This document shows, in pieces, positions 7,535 to 15,815 of a stretch of DNA of 64,000 bases. Within the stretch, counting starts at the first letter, position 1, and the number at the start of each line of letters is the position of its first letter. Both the position numbers and the translations under genes were made by a program. Origin of the DNA: DASSUW01 sp963803335 (GTDB taxonomy: Bacteria > Actinomycetota > Thermoleophilia > Solirubrobacterales > Solirubrobacteraceae); the NCBI GenBank assembly GCA_963803335.1, contig CAWDME010000005.1, positions 186,001 through 250,000 on the forward strand. The letters run 5' to 3'. The notes beneath the pieces were generated by a model. It did not search any database, was not told the origin of the DNA, and was given only the letters and a program-made list of their open reading frames with translations.

Positions 7535-8496
7535 GTGGCTCCCATGGTCAGTTCGATGGTTGTCCCGTCGCCGGGCTCGGAGAAGATCGTGAGATGGCCG
7601 CCGACCAGCAGCGCGCGCTCGCGCATGCCGGAGACGCCGAGGCGGGTGCGGCCGTTGCTGGACAGCTTGAAGCCGTGGCCGTCGTCCCGGACGCGCAGCA
7701 CCGTGCGGCCCACGAACGACAGCTCGACATCGACGTGGCGCGCACCGGCGTGCTGCGCGACGTTCGACAGGCTCTCCTGCGTGACGCGGTAGATGACGAG
7801 CTGCTCCTCGTCAGACAGCGGCGGGACGGTGCCGTGGCGGCGGAAGCTCGAGCGGATGCCGGTGCGCTCGCCGAAGGCCGCGACCTGCGACGTGAGGGCG
7901 GGCACGAGGCCGTGGTCGTCGAGCGCCGTCGGCCGCAGCTCGCGCGCGAGATGGAGCAGCTCCTCCATCGCCTGGGTGGCGAGCGCCTGCGTCTCGCGCA
8001 GCTCCTCCTGGAGCGCGGGCGGCGCGTCGCTGATCGTCGCCGACAGGCGGAGCAGGATCGCGGTCAGCGCCTGGTTGACCTCGTCGTGCAGGTCCTGGGC
8101 GATCCGCGAGCGCTCGACCTCCTGGGCGCGCAGCACGGCACGGCCGGATTCGCGGCGCTCGTGCTCGAGCCGCTCGAGCATGCGGTTGAAGTCGGCCGAC
8201 AGGCGCCGGACCTCGTCGGCGGCGCCGCGCGTGACGTCGGCGCGCTTGCCGGGCGTCGTGAGGTCGACGCTGCTCATCGTCTCGACCAGCCGGCCCATCG
8301 GCTCGAGCCGGCGGCGGAGCAGGATCGAGTTGAGCAGCACCACGATGAAGACCGACAGCGCGATCAGCAGCAGGCCCTCGATGCTGGCCGCGTCCTCGAG
8401 CCGGTCGCGGGCGATGACGGCCGCCACGAACGCCGTGATGGCGACGAGTACCGTGTTGACCCAGAGGACCTGCGTGAGCAGCGTGCGCGAGCGCAT
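7531..8496 (-). CDS. NarL-type sensor histidine kinase
   Basis: 321 residues. Two TM helices (about 9-28 and 40-60) bracket only a short external loop, so an extracellular ligand domain is essentially absent. A HAMP-like region (about 60-112) leads to a HisKA_3 dimerisation domain with phospho-acceptor H137 in the RIAQDLHDEVNQAL motif. The HATPase domain has a DDG-x-G motif (VRDDGHGF) and a C-terminal GDGTTIEL. It autophosphorylates and passes phosphate to the adjoining response regulator, whose gene overlaps it. The stimulus is probably membrane-derived or intracellular. Confidence 0.9.
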   Translation of the reverse strand: MRSRTLLTQVLWVNTVLVAITAFVAAVIARDRLEDAASIEGLLLIALSVFIVVLLNSILLRRRLEPMGRLVETMSSVDLTTPGKRADVTRGAADEVRRLSADFNRMLERLEHERRESGRAVLRAQEVERSRIAQDLHDEVNQALTAILLRLSATISDAPPALQEELRETQALATQAMEELLHLARELRPTALDDHGLVPALTSQVAAFGERTGIRSSFRRHGTVPPLSDEEQLVIYRVTQESLSNVAQHAGARHVDVELSFVGRTVLRVRDDGHGFKLSSNGRTRLGVSGMRERALLVGGHLTIFSEPGDGTTIELTMGAT

Positions 8497-8650
8497 CCAG
8501 CGGGTACATCGGCACCTTGAGCGTCTGGCCTAATGGTGTGCGGACCGTATGCGGCTTACTCGCGCTCGCAAGCTCGCGGCGAGCGCCTTGGAAACACGGC
8601 GCTATCATTTCTGAAGCATTGAATCCCGACCGACTTTCGAGGACTTCGAG

Positions 8651-9832
8651 ATGACCCCGAGTGGGGCGGAGTACATCCGCCAGATCAAGAGCCAGGTGCG
8701 GGAGGTGGACCCGGCCCAGGTGTCCGAGCACCTGGGGAACGGCATCTCCCTGGTCGACGTGCGCGAGAGCACCGAGTGGGACGCGGGCCACATCCCCGGC
8801 GCCAAGCACGTCCCGCGCGGCTACCTCGAGTCGCGCATCGAGGGCGCCGTGGGCGCCGATCGCGACCAGGAGGTCGTCCTCTACTGCGCCTCCGGCCAGC
8901 GCTCCGCGCTCGCCGCCCACACGCTCACCGAGCTCGGCTACACGAACGTGAAGTCGATGAACGGCGGGATCACGCTGTGGAAGGACCGCGGCTACAAGGT
9001 CGAGGTCCCGAAGGCGCTCACGCCCGAGCAGCGCGAGCGCTACTCGCGCCACCTACTGATCCCCGAGATCGGGCTCGAGGGGCAGACGAAGCTGCTCGAG
9101 AGCAAGGTGCTGCTGCTCGGCGCCGGCGGGCTCGGCTCGCCGACCGCGCTGTACCTCGCGGCGGCCGGTGTCGGGACGCTTGGCGTGGTCGACGACGACG
9201 AGGTCGACCTCTCCAACCTGCAGCGCCAGGTGATCCACACGACTGACCGCATCGGCGTGCCGAAGGTCGACTCGGCGGAGCAGTCGATCACCGCGATCAA
9301 CCCGGACGTCGAGGTCATCAAGTACAAGACGCGTCTCGACGCGTCCAACATCATGGAGATCATCGACGGCTACGACGTGATCGTCGACGGCGTCGACAAC
9401 TTCCCGACGCGCTACCTGCTCAACGACGCGACGGTCCGCCTCGGCATCCCGGTCGTGTCGGCCTCGATCCTCGGCTTCGACGGCCAGCTGTCGGTGTTCA
9501 AGCCGCACGACGGGCCGTGCTACCGCTGCCTGTATCCGGTCCCGCCGCCGGCCGAGATGGCACCGTCCTGCGGCGCCAACGGCGTGCTCGGCGTGCTGCC
9601 CGGCACGATGGGCCTGCTGCAGGCGACCGAGGTCGTCAAGCTCGTGACGGGCGCCGGCGAGCCGCTGGTCGGCCGCCTGCTCCTGTACGAGGCGCTCGGC
9701 GCCACGTTCACCGAGCTGAAGGTGCGGCGCGACCCGGACTGCCCGATCTGCTCGAAGGACCCGTCCGAGATCTCCGACCAGGAGATGGGTGTCTTCCCGG
9801 ACTACGAGGCGTTCTGCGCCGCTGCTGGATAG
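8651..9832 (+). CDS. moeZ: Rhodanese-MoeB/ThiF fusion: sulfur-carrier adenylyltransferase/sulfurtransferase
   Basis: 393 residues. Residues about 15-115 form a rhodanese domain with active-site C79 (YCASGQRS). The rest is a MoeB/ThiF E1-like domain with the nucleotide loop GAGGLGSP, the NLQRQ-x-IHT segment, the SCGANGVLGV loop and zinc-binding CYRC and CPIC pairs. It would adenylate the C-terminal glycine of a ubiquitin-like carrier and convert it to a thiocarboxylate using rhodanese-bound persulfide. The carrier, a CysO-like protein, is encoded 13 bases downstream. In mycobacterial MoeZ the rhodanese domain is at the C-terminus; here the order is reversed, so the symbol is by function rather than by domain order. 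Confidence 0.88.
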   Translation: MTPSGAEYIRQIKSQVREVDPAQVSEHLGNGISLVDVRESTEWDAGHIPGAKHVPRGYLESRIEGAVGADRDQEVVLYCASGQRSALAAHTLTELGYTNVKSMNGGITLWKDRGYKVEVPKALTPEQRERYSRHLLIPEIGLEGQTKLLESKVLLLGAGGLGSPTALYLAAAGVGTLGVVDDDEVDLSNLQRQVIHTTDRIGVPKVDSAEQSITAINPDVEVIKYKTRLDASNIMEIIDGYDVIVDGVDNFPTRYLLNDATVRLGIPVVSASILGFDGQLSVFKPHDGPCYRCLYPVPPPAEMAPSCGANGVLGVLPGTMGLLQATEVVKLVTGAGEPLVGRLLLYEALGATFTELKVRRDPDCPICSKDPSEISDQEMGVFPDYEAFCAAAG

Positions 9833-9845
9833 CCTCAGCGCAGAT

Positions 9846-10118
9846 ATGGCAACGATCAAGGTTCCCCCGGTCCTGCGGCCGTCGGTCGGCGGCGATAAGG
9901 AGGTCTCCGCGGCCGGCGACACCGTCGGCGCCGTCCTCCATGACCTCGCCGACCAGCATCCCGCGACGCAGGAGCAGCTGTTCGGCCCCGACGGGCAGCT
10001 CAACCGCTACGTCAACGTGTACCTCAACGACGAGGACGTCCGCGTGCTCGACGGCCTCGACACCGGGGTCGGCGAATCCGACACGCTCGTGATCCTGCCG
10101 GCAATGGCCGGCGGGTGA
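9846..10118 (+). CDS. cysO: CysO-type ubiquitin-like sulfur carrier protein
   Basis: 90 residues, beta-grasp fold, ending in the diagnostic Ala-Gly-Gly. It resembles Mycobacterium tuberculosis CysO along its length: LRPSVGG near the N-terminus, GDTVGAVLHDL, then RYVNVYLNDEDVR and VILPAMAGG. The carrier is thiocarboxylated by the enzyme encoded just upstream, donates sulfur to O-phosphoserine on CysM (gene at 50575), and is recycled by the Mec protease (gene at 52705). The ATG at 9846 is chosen because family members start just before the first strand. The stop overlaps the GNAT gene start by four bases. Confidence 0.9.
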   Translation: MATIKVPPVLRPSVGGDKEVSAAGDTVGAVLHDLADQHPATQEQLFGPDGQLNRYVNVYLNDEDVRVLDGLDTGVGESDTLVILPAMAGG

Positions 10119-10555
10119 TCCGGGCCGCGCGCCCCGACGAGGCGGAGCGCCTCGTCTCGACGTACGACTGGTTGTTCGCCGCTCCGGGGTCGCAGCCGCC
10201 GCAGTGGGATCCCGCGCGCGCGGAGCAACGCCTGCGCGCGCTGATCGCCGGCGATCGCTCCGAGGTGTTCGTCGCCGATGACGGCGGCACGATCGTGGGG
10301 ATCTGCACGGTGGCGCTCGACATCGTGTCGGTGCGCTTCGGGCAGCGCGCCTGGGTCGAGGACCTCGCCGTGCACCCCGACCACCGGTCGGCAGGGCACG
10401 GCAAGGCACTGCTCGACGCCGCCAAGGCGTGGGGGCGCGAGCGCGGCGCGGCTCACCTGGAGCTCGACTCCGGCGAGGCCCGCGCCGACGCGCACCGCTT
10501 CTACGAGCGCGAGGAGCCGAGCTGGCGCTCGATCAACTTCGGCTGGGAGCTCTAA
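10115..10555 (+). CDS. GNAT family N-acetyltransferase
   Basis: 146 residues with a single GNAT domain: strand beta-4 and the acetyl-CoA loop read VEDLAVHPDHRSAGHGKALL, followed by the helix AKAWGRERGAAHLELDS and the C-terminal AHRFYER motif. It would transfer an acetyl group from acetyl-CoA to an amine; the substrate is not predictable. The GTG start at 10115 lies in the stop of the cysO gene (GTGA), so it is coupled to the sulfur-carrier genes. A role in cysteine or cysteinyl metabolism is conceivable but unproved. The 3' end overlaps the convergent MFS gene by four bases. Confidence 0.85.
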   Translation: MIRAARPDEAERLVSTYDWLFAAPGSQPPQWDPARAEQRLRALIAGDRSEVFVADDGGTIVGICTVALDIVSVRFGQRAWVEDLAVHPDHRSAGHGKALLDAAKAWGRERGAAHLELDSGEARADAHRFYEREEPSWRSINFGWEL

Positions 10556-12000
10556 GCGCCCTCCATTGCGGGTTCGCCCACGCCGTGCATGGCCGGCTGC
10601 TGCTGGGGCCGCAGGAACACGGCGCCCACGACCGCCGCGCCGGCGGCGAACACGGCGCCGATCAGGAACGCCAGGTGGTAGCCGCTCAGCAGCGCGTCGA
10701 CCGCGCGCTCACCGGACGCCACAAGGTGGTCCGTGCGCGAGTCGGCGGCGCTGGCGAGAATCGCCAGGCCGAGCGCGCCGCCCATCATGAACGCCGTGTT
10801 CACGACGCCTGAAGCGAGCCCGGAGTCCTCCGGCTTGACGTCGCCCATCGCGGCGAGCAGCAGCGGGTTGAAGGCGATGCCGGCGCCGAAGCCCTGCAGC
10901 ACCATCGCGGGCAGCATGTCGACGAAGTAGTTGCCGTCGACGGGCGCGCGCGCGAAGAGCAGGATGCCGAGCGCGAAGGCCGGGAAGCCGATCACGATCG
11001 GCATCTTGATCCCGTACCGCATCACCAGCTTGTCGGACAGCAGCAGCGACACGCCGCCCCAGACGAGTGTCTGCGGCAGGTACGCGAAGCCGACCTCGAG
11101 CGGCGTGTAGTCGAGCACGAGCTGCATGTACAGCGCCGACAGGAAGAACGCCGCGAACAGGCCTGCGGCCATCAGCACGCCCATCGCGTTGGCGGCCGCG
11201 AGGGTGCGGTGGCGGAAGATCGACAGCGGCATCAGCGGGTGCGCCGCGCGCGTCTCGATCACCAGGAACGCGCCGAGCAGCACGACGGCGGCGCCCAGGA
11301 GCCCGAGCGTCTGGCCCGACGTCCAGCCGGCCTCGTTGCCGTTGACGATCGCGTACACCGCCGCGACCAGGGCGGCAGTGACGGTCACGGCGCCGGCCAC
11401 ATCGACGCTCTCGCGGGCCCCGAGCTCCTCCTTGCCCGGCAGCAGCCGCAGCGAGGTCAGATACACGGCGACGCCGATCGGGACGTTGACGAGGAAGATC
11501 CAGTGCCAGCTCAGGATGTCGGTCAGGATGCCGCCGAGCAGCACGCCGACGGTCCCGCCGCCGGACAGCACGAAGCCGAAGATGCCCATGGCCTTCGCGC
11601 GCTCGCCGGGCTGGGTGAACAGCACCATGATCAGCGACAGCGCGACGGCCGAGACCACGGCGCCGCCGAGACCCTGCACCGCGCGGGCGATGACCAGGAC
11701 CTCCTGCGAGCCGGCGAGGCCGCACGCGAGCGAGGACACCGTGAACAGAGCGATGCCGCCGACGAACAGGCGCCGGTGACCGAACAGGTCGCCGAGTCTG
11801 CCGCCGAGCAGCAGGAACCCGCCGAACGTCAGCAGGTACGCGTTCACCACCCAGGCGAGGGACGTCTCGGAGAAGCCCAGATCCGCCCGGATCGAGGGGA
11901 GGGCGACGTTAACGATCGTTGAGTCGAGGACGATCATCAGGTCCCCGCAGCAGAGCACGAGCAGTGCGAGCCAGCGCGTGCGGTCCGTCAAAGAAGGCAT
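10552..12000 (-). CDS. DHA2-type MFS multidrug exporter (EmrB/QacA family)
   Basis: 482 residues with about 14 hydrophobic helices. The N-terminal half carries the family signatures: LDSTIVNVALPSI in TM1, WVVNAYLL in TM2, GRLGDLFGHRR as the motif-A loop, and LSGGGTVGVLLGG in TM5. It is a proton-driven exporter of hydrophobic or cationic compounds, most similar in style to the EmrB/QacA group. No dedicated regulator adjoins it, but a HxlR-type gene lies 71 bases upstream on the same strand, so the regulator and pump may share a transcript. Confidence 0.9.
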   Translation of the reverse strand: MPSLTDRTRWLALLVLCCGDLMIVLDSTIVNVALPSIRADLGFSETSLAWVVNAYLLTFGGFLLLGGRLGDLFGHRRLFVGGIALFTVSSLACGLAGSQEVLVIARAVQGLGGAVVSAVALSLIMVLFTQPGERAKAMGIFGFVLSGGGTVGVLLGGILTDILSWHWIFLVNVPIGVAVYLTSLRLLPGKEELGARESVDVAGAVTVTAALVAAVYAIVNGNEAGWTSGQTLGLLGAAVVLLGAFLVIETRAAHPLMPLSIFRHRTLAAANAMGVLMAAGLFAAFFLSALYMQLVLDYTPLEVGFAYLPQTLVWGGVSLLLSDKLVMRYGIKMPIVIGFPAFALGILLFARAPVDGNYFVDMLPAMVLQGFGAGIAFNPLLLAAMGDVKPEDSGLASGVVNTAFMMGGALGLAILASAADSRTDHLVASGERAVDALLSGYHLAFLIGAVFAAGAAVVGAVFLRPQQQPAMHGVGEPAMEGA

Positions 12001-12071
12001 ATGGCTTCAGGCTTGCGCGAGTGCCTGCGCGCCTCAATCGTGCTGCCCGAACCCTCGATGGTCGGTTGGTC

Positions 12072-12692
12072 CTAGGTCTTGCGGAAGAGGTCGAGGAAGC
12101 GCGGCAACGCCTGCCGGTCGCCCTCGACGGTGATCGAGTCCGGAGAGCCGCCGTGCCACAGCACCGTGGCGAGCGTGCCCGGCTCGGTGGTCAGCCTCAG
12201 GTCGGCGCCGTCCGCCGCGCCGCGTGTGATGTCGAGCCGGTCGCCGTCGACCCGCAGGGCGTAGCTGTGCTCGCCGAGGTGCACCTCGTACGTCGCCCGC
12301 AGATCCCCCGCGGGCGCGAACATGGTCTTCAGCGCCAGCATCGCGGCGTCGGGGCCGAGCGGCGCGTCGTCGGCCGCCGGCGCGCGGCTGCCCCAGCGGC
12401 CCAGGCTCAGCACCACCGGCTCGAGCTCGCGGCCCCAGACGGTGAGCTCGTAGACCTGCGCGGGTGCGGGCGGCGGCAGCGTGCTCCGCTGCACGACGCC
12501 GCGCTCCTCGAGCTCGCGCAACCGCTGCGACAGCACGTCGGGGCCGATGTTCGGCAGCCCGGCCCGCAGGTCGGTGAAGCGCTTCGGCCCGAGAAGCAGC
12601 TCGCGCACCACGAGCAGCGCCCAGCGCTCGCCGACGAGGTCGAGCGCGCGCGCGATGCCGCAGCGGTCTCCGTAGGTCCGCCGTCCGGTCAC
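12072..12692 (-). CDS. HxlR family regulator with C-terminal SCP2-like domain
   Basis: 206 residues. Residues 1-100 are a winged helix of the HxlR type (CGIARALDLVGERWALLVVRELLLGPKRFTDL, LSQRLRELEERGVVQR). Residues about 120-206 resemble an SCP2/sterol-carrier-like domain, a combination common in actinobacterial HxlR proteins, where the second domain may bind a hydrophobic ligand. The GTG start at 12692 lies only about 8 bases below a good -10 (GATAAT), suggesting a leaderless mRNA. It is divergent from the VOC gene with interlocked promoters, so it probably represses that gene and itself, and possibly controls the MFS exporter downstream. Confidence 0.88.
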   Translation of the reverse strand: MTGRRTYGDRCGIARALDLVGERWALLVVRELLLGPKRFTDLRAGLPNIGPDVLSQRLRELEERGVVQRSTLPPPAPAQVYELTVWGRELEPVVLSLGRWGSRAPAADDAPLGPDAAMLALKTMFAPAGDLRATYEVHLGEHSYALRVDGDRLDITRGAADGADLRLTTEPGTLATVLWHGGSPDSITVEGDRQALPRFLDLFRKT

Positions 12693-12700
12693 GCGGTCAG

Positions 12701-12746
12701 ATTATCAAACAAGCTAATTGGTTTTTCCAACTAGAACCGATACAGT
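12701..12746. promoter_or_regulatory. Interlocked divergent promoters of the HxlR and VOC genes
   Basis: Plus strand: TTGGTT (12718-12723), 17-bp spacer, TACAGT (12741-12746), eight bases before the VOC ATG. Minus strand: TTGGAA (12730-12725), 18-bp spacer, GATAAT (12706-12701), directly before the HxlR GTG. Each -35 lies within the other promoter's spacer, and TTGG/CCAA forms a small inverted repeat at 12718-12730. This is one of the few AT-rich blocks in the window and is the likely HxlR operator. Confidence 0.6.
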
Positions 12747-12753
12747 GCCGCTC

Positions 12754-13500
12754 ATGAGCGAACGTGACGGATACGCACAGGGCGTCCCGTGCTGGGTCGA
12801 CACCTGGCAGCAGGACGCCGACAGCGCGGCGCACTTCTACTCGGAGCTGTTCGGCTGGGAGGCGGCGCGCGGCGAGTACTCGATGTTCCGCCTGCGCGGG
12901 CGCGACGTCGCCGGGCTGGCCGAGGGTGCTCAAGCGGCGCCTGCCTGGACGACGTACGTCTGGGTCGACGACGTCGACGCCACCGCCGAGCAGGTCCTGG
13001 CGGCCGGCGGCCGCGTGCTCCGCGAGCCGTTCGACAGCCTCGACGGCGGCCGCATGGTGATCTTCGCTGACCCGGCGGGCGCCGTGATCGCGGCCTGGCA
13101 GCTCGGCGAGCACCGGGGGGCGCAGCTCGTCAACGAGCACTCAGCCTGGGCGATGAGCGTCCTCAGCACGCCGGATCCCGAGGCGGCGAAGGCCTTCTAC
13201 GGTGCCGTCTTCGGCTGGGAGACCGACGACTTCGGGGGCGCGAGCCTGTTCCGGCTCCCCGGGTTCGTCGGCGGCGAGCCGCAGCAGCCGGTGCCGCGCG
13301 ATGTCGTCGCGGTGATGTCGAGCGGTGACGCGGCGGCCTGGACGCCGGGCTTCTGGGTGGCGGACGCCGATGCCGTCGCCGCGCGTGCGAGCGAGCTCGG
13401 CGGCCGCGTGATCGCCCCGCCGGTCGACGATCCCGTGGCCAGGACCGCCGTCTTGGCGGACCCGGCCGGCGCGGTATTCACCGTCAGCCGGGTCCACTGA
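12754..13500 (+). CDS. VOC superfamily (glyoxalase/bleomycin-resistance fold) protein, two repeats
   Basis: 248 residues made of two similar VOC modules: residues about 1-120 (CWVDTWQQDADSAAHFYSELFGWE) and about 130-248 (SVLSTPDPEAAKAFYGAVFGWE). Each ends with an ADPAGAV-type strand that usually supplies a metal ligand. Proteins of this two-module kind are often called hydroxylases or glyoxalase-like proteins, but the chemistry is not predictable. The ATG at 12754 follows a -10 element by only eight bases, so the message may be leaderless. It is divergent from the HxlR regulator, its probable repressor. Confidence 0.85.
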   Translation: MSERDGYAQGVPCWVDTWQQDADSAAHFYSELFGWEAARGEYSMFRLRGRDVAGLAEGAQAAPAWTTYVWVDDVDATAEQVLAAGGRVLREPFDSLDGGRMVIFADPAGAVIAAWQLGEHRGAQLVNEHSAWAMSVLSTPDPEAAKAFYGAVFGWETDDFGGASLFRLPGFVGGEPQQPVPRDVVAVMSSGDAAAWTPGFWVADADAVAARASELGGRVIAPPVDDPVARTAVLADPAGAVFTVSRVH

Positions 13501-13508
13501 TCGGCCGG

Positions 13509-14865
13509 CTACGGCAGCGTGATCGCGTGCCCCCCGGCGAACACGTCGTCGGGATCCCAGAACGAGCGGATCGCCTGCAGCCTGGCCCAGACCGGAGCCC
13601 CATACGCGTCGCGCAGGCGATCTGTGTTTCTCTCGGGGATGAAGTTCGGCCACGCGTCGCCGCGGGCGAACGGCGCCAGCGCCGCACGTAGGCCGATGGT
13701 CCACTCGCGCGCCGCGTCGTCCAGGTCGGCGTCGAACCAGGCGGCGCCGGCCTGCCAGGCCCACGGCACGTCGCGCCCGCCGAGCGGCGTGGCGTCCGTG
13801 GGCACGCGCGCGACCGCGCCGCCGAGCGGCATCAGCAGGATGCTGCCGAGGGCGGCGGGCTTGCGCGCCTGCTGCTCGGCGAGCACCGACACGACGTCGG
13901 GTGAGAGCTCGCCGAGGAAGCCGCCGACGCCGCGGATGCGGGCGGTGTAGCGCTCCGGCGATTCGAAGATGCCCTGCAGGGCGCGGTACGGCATCGTCTC
14001 CACGGCGTCGATCGCCGGGCCGAGGGCGCGCAGCCGGCTGATCGGCGCCGGGCCGGCGCCCCGTCCACAGCACGATGACGGCGACGATCGGAGTGCCGCG
14101 CAGGGCCGCGGGCACGAACGGCGCGGGCGGGGCGTTGAGCAGCGCGAAGCCGCCGCCGAGGTCGTCGGGCGCGCCGGCCATCAGCTCGCCGTAGGCGGCG
14201 GCGACCTCGCCGGCGCGGTCGGCGGGCCAGGCGAGCATGCCGCCGGTGACCGTGCCGACGGGGTGCAGCCCCAGCTCGAGCTCGGCCACGACGCCGAAGC
14301 TCGGGCCGCCGCCGCGCAGTGCCCAGAACAGGTCCGGATGCTCCTCGCCGCCTGCCGTCACGACGTGGCCGTCGGCGCTCACCACGCGGGCGCTTCGCAG
14401 CGAGTCGGCGGCGAGCCCGAGCTTGCGCTCGAGCCAGCCGGAGCCCGAGCCGAGCGTGAAGCCGGCGACGCCGACCGACGGGATGCGCGCGCCCGTCACC
14501 GCGAGGCCGTGGGGCTGCGTGGCGGCGTCGACTTCGCGCCACGTGGCGCCGCCCTGCACCCGCACGCGGCGGCGCGCCGGGTCAACGCGCACCGCGCGCA
14601 TGGGCGTGAGGTCGATCACCGCGGCGTCGTCGTCGACGGCGAAGGTGTCGGGGCCGTGCCCGCCGTTGCGGACGCGGACGGGCAGGCCGCTCTCGCGCGC
14701 GCAGCGGAGCGCGGCGGCGATGTCGCCGGGGCCGGCGCAGCGGGCGATCAGCGCGGGCCGGCGGTCGACGAGGTCGTTCTGGGTGCGGCGGGCGTCTTCG
14801 TAGGCGCCGTCGCCGGGCAGCAGCAGGTCGCCGGCGAAGTCGCGCAGGGCGGGGCGTAAGGGCAT
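13509..14865 (-). pseudogene. FAD-binding BBE-type oxidoreductase, interrupted by a frameshift
   Basis: The first part (start ATG 14865) encodes an FAD_binding_4 domain with GGHGPDTFAV, whose His can bind FAD covalently, and GVAGFTLGSGSGWLERK. The frame fails near 14045-14075, after VIVLWTG. From there the family sequence continues in another frame: LRALGPAIDAVE, then METMPYRALQGIF from 14003, ending with FWDPDDVFAGGHAITLP, which matches the C-terminal BBE domain. A single indel in a very GC-rich stretch would restore one protein of about 450 residues. This is either a genuine pseudogene or an assembly error; the rest of the coding sequence is undamaged, which favours a recent event or an error. 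Confidence 0.75.
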
Positions 14866-14903
14866 ACAGACGCAGACGAGCGCACGGCCGCGCGCATTCC
14901 GTC

Positions 14904-14925
14904 TAGGACCACGGGCCTAGGACCA
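14904..14925. promoter_or_regulatory. Candidate operator between divergent genes
   Basis: TAGGACCACGGGCCTA (14904-14919) is an imperfect inverted repeat, and CTAGGACCA occurs twice, at 14903-14911 and 14917-14925. It lies between the BBE-type gene and the DUF5519 gene. The GGAC...GCC spacing recalls NarL/DosR-type boxes, but no regulator is assigned. Confidence 0.35.
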
Positions 14926-14968
14926 ATTGCCCCTGGAGCGGCGGCCGCGCACCGGCCACCATGCAGTC

Positions 14969-15295
14969 ATGACCACTAGCGCCAGCGAACGCATCACCGA
15001 CGAGGTCACGTCGTGGCCGGGCGTCGAGTCCGGGCCGGGTCGGCGCGGCGAGTTCGCCTTCCGCCTCGGCCGGCGCGAGATCGGCCACCTGCACGGCGAT
15101 CACGCCGCCCACTTCTCGTTCCCGAAGGCCGTCTGGGCCGAGCTCTTCCAGGCCGGCCGGGTCGTGCACCACCCGGTCTTCCCCGGCAAGGAGGGCCCGG
15201 CCGCCCGCCGGATCGCGGGCGACGAGGACGTGCGCGATGTGATCGCGCTGATGCGCCTCAACTACGACCGCTTCGCCGCCTCAGGTCGGGACTGA
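14969..15295 (+). CDS. DUF5519 (luciferase-domain-like) small protein
   Basis: 108 residues. The pattern (RITDEVTSWPGVESGPGRRGEFAFRLGRREIGHLHGDHAAHF, a PVFPGKEGP segment and a C-terminal VIALMRLNYDRF) matches the DUF5519 family, called luciferase-like in some annotations because it resembles a small region of fungal luciferases. No enzymatic role is established. The HLHGDHAAHF cluster could bind a metal. ATG 14969 is preferred over the upstream in-frame ATG because the preceding residues are basic and unlike the family. The last 15 bases overlap the convergent secreted-protein gene. Confidence 0.75.
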   Translation: MTTSASERITDEVTSWPGVESGPGRRGEFAFRLGRREIGHLHGDHAAHFSFPKAVWAELFQAGRVVHHPVFPGKEGPAARRIAGDEDVRDVIALMRLNYDRFAASGRD

Positions 15296-15808
15296 CCGGC
15301 GCGGCGGGCGCTGCGTGAAGAGCACCGCCGCGACGAGCGCGCCGACGAGCACGAGTGCCGCTGCGATCAGCAGCCACGTGGGCGCGCCGCCGTCGTCCGC
15401 GGGTGCGGCCTGCCGGTGCGCGGGCGGGGCGGCAGCGTGCTGGGCGGGGAACGGCTCGAGCGCGAGGACGTTCAGCGCGCGGGCGGCATCGTCGGGCAGC
15501 TTCATCCACGTGCCGTCCTCGGCCACGAGCAGCCCGAGCGACGGCACCCACTTGCTCTTGAACCTGCCGATCTGCTTGCCCTCTGGGCCCTCGGAGACAA
15601 TCGCGGTGAGGCGGAGCGCCGCGGCCTTCGGGTCCTGCGGGATGGTGGGGGTGCCGCCGTTCAGCAGGCCGTTGAGGATCGCCGGGTCGTGCGTGGTGAT
15701 GCAGTCGGCGGCGCCGCACACCCTCACCTTGGTGATCTCCTTGGCCTGAGCCGCAGGGACGGCGACGACGACGGCGAGCAGGGCGATGATGGGAGCGAGG
15801 CGTTTCAT
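15281..15808 (-). CDS. Secreted or membrane-anchored protein with C-terminal TM helix
   Basis: 175 residues. The signal peptide (MKRLAPIIALLAVVVAVPAAQA) is followed by an external domain of about 120 residues with one Cys pair (VCGAADC), a His/Ala/Pro-rich linker and a C-terminal TM helix (about 146-165) with a short basic tail. It is thus a type I membrane protein facing outside. I recognise no domain. It sits 7 bases downstream of the gene at 15816, so it probably belongs to a three-gene unit that begins at 16525. Confidence 0.7.
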   Translation of the reverse strand: MKRLAPIIALLAVVVAVPAAQAKEITKVRVCGAADCITTHDPAILNGLLNGGTPTIPQDPKAAALRLTAIVSEGPEGKQIGRFKSKWVPSLGLLVAEDGTWMKLPDDAARALNVLALEPFPAQHAAAPPAHRQAAPADDGGAPTWLLIAAALVLVGALVAAVLFTQRPPRRSVPT

Positions 15809-15815
15809 ATGGCGG

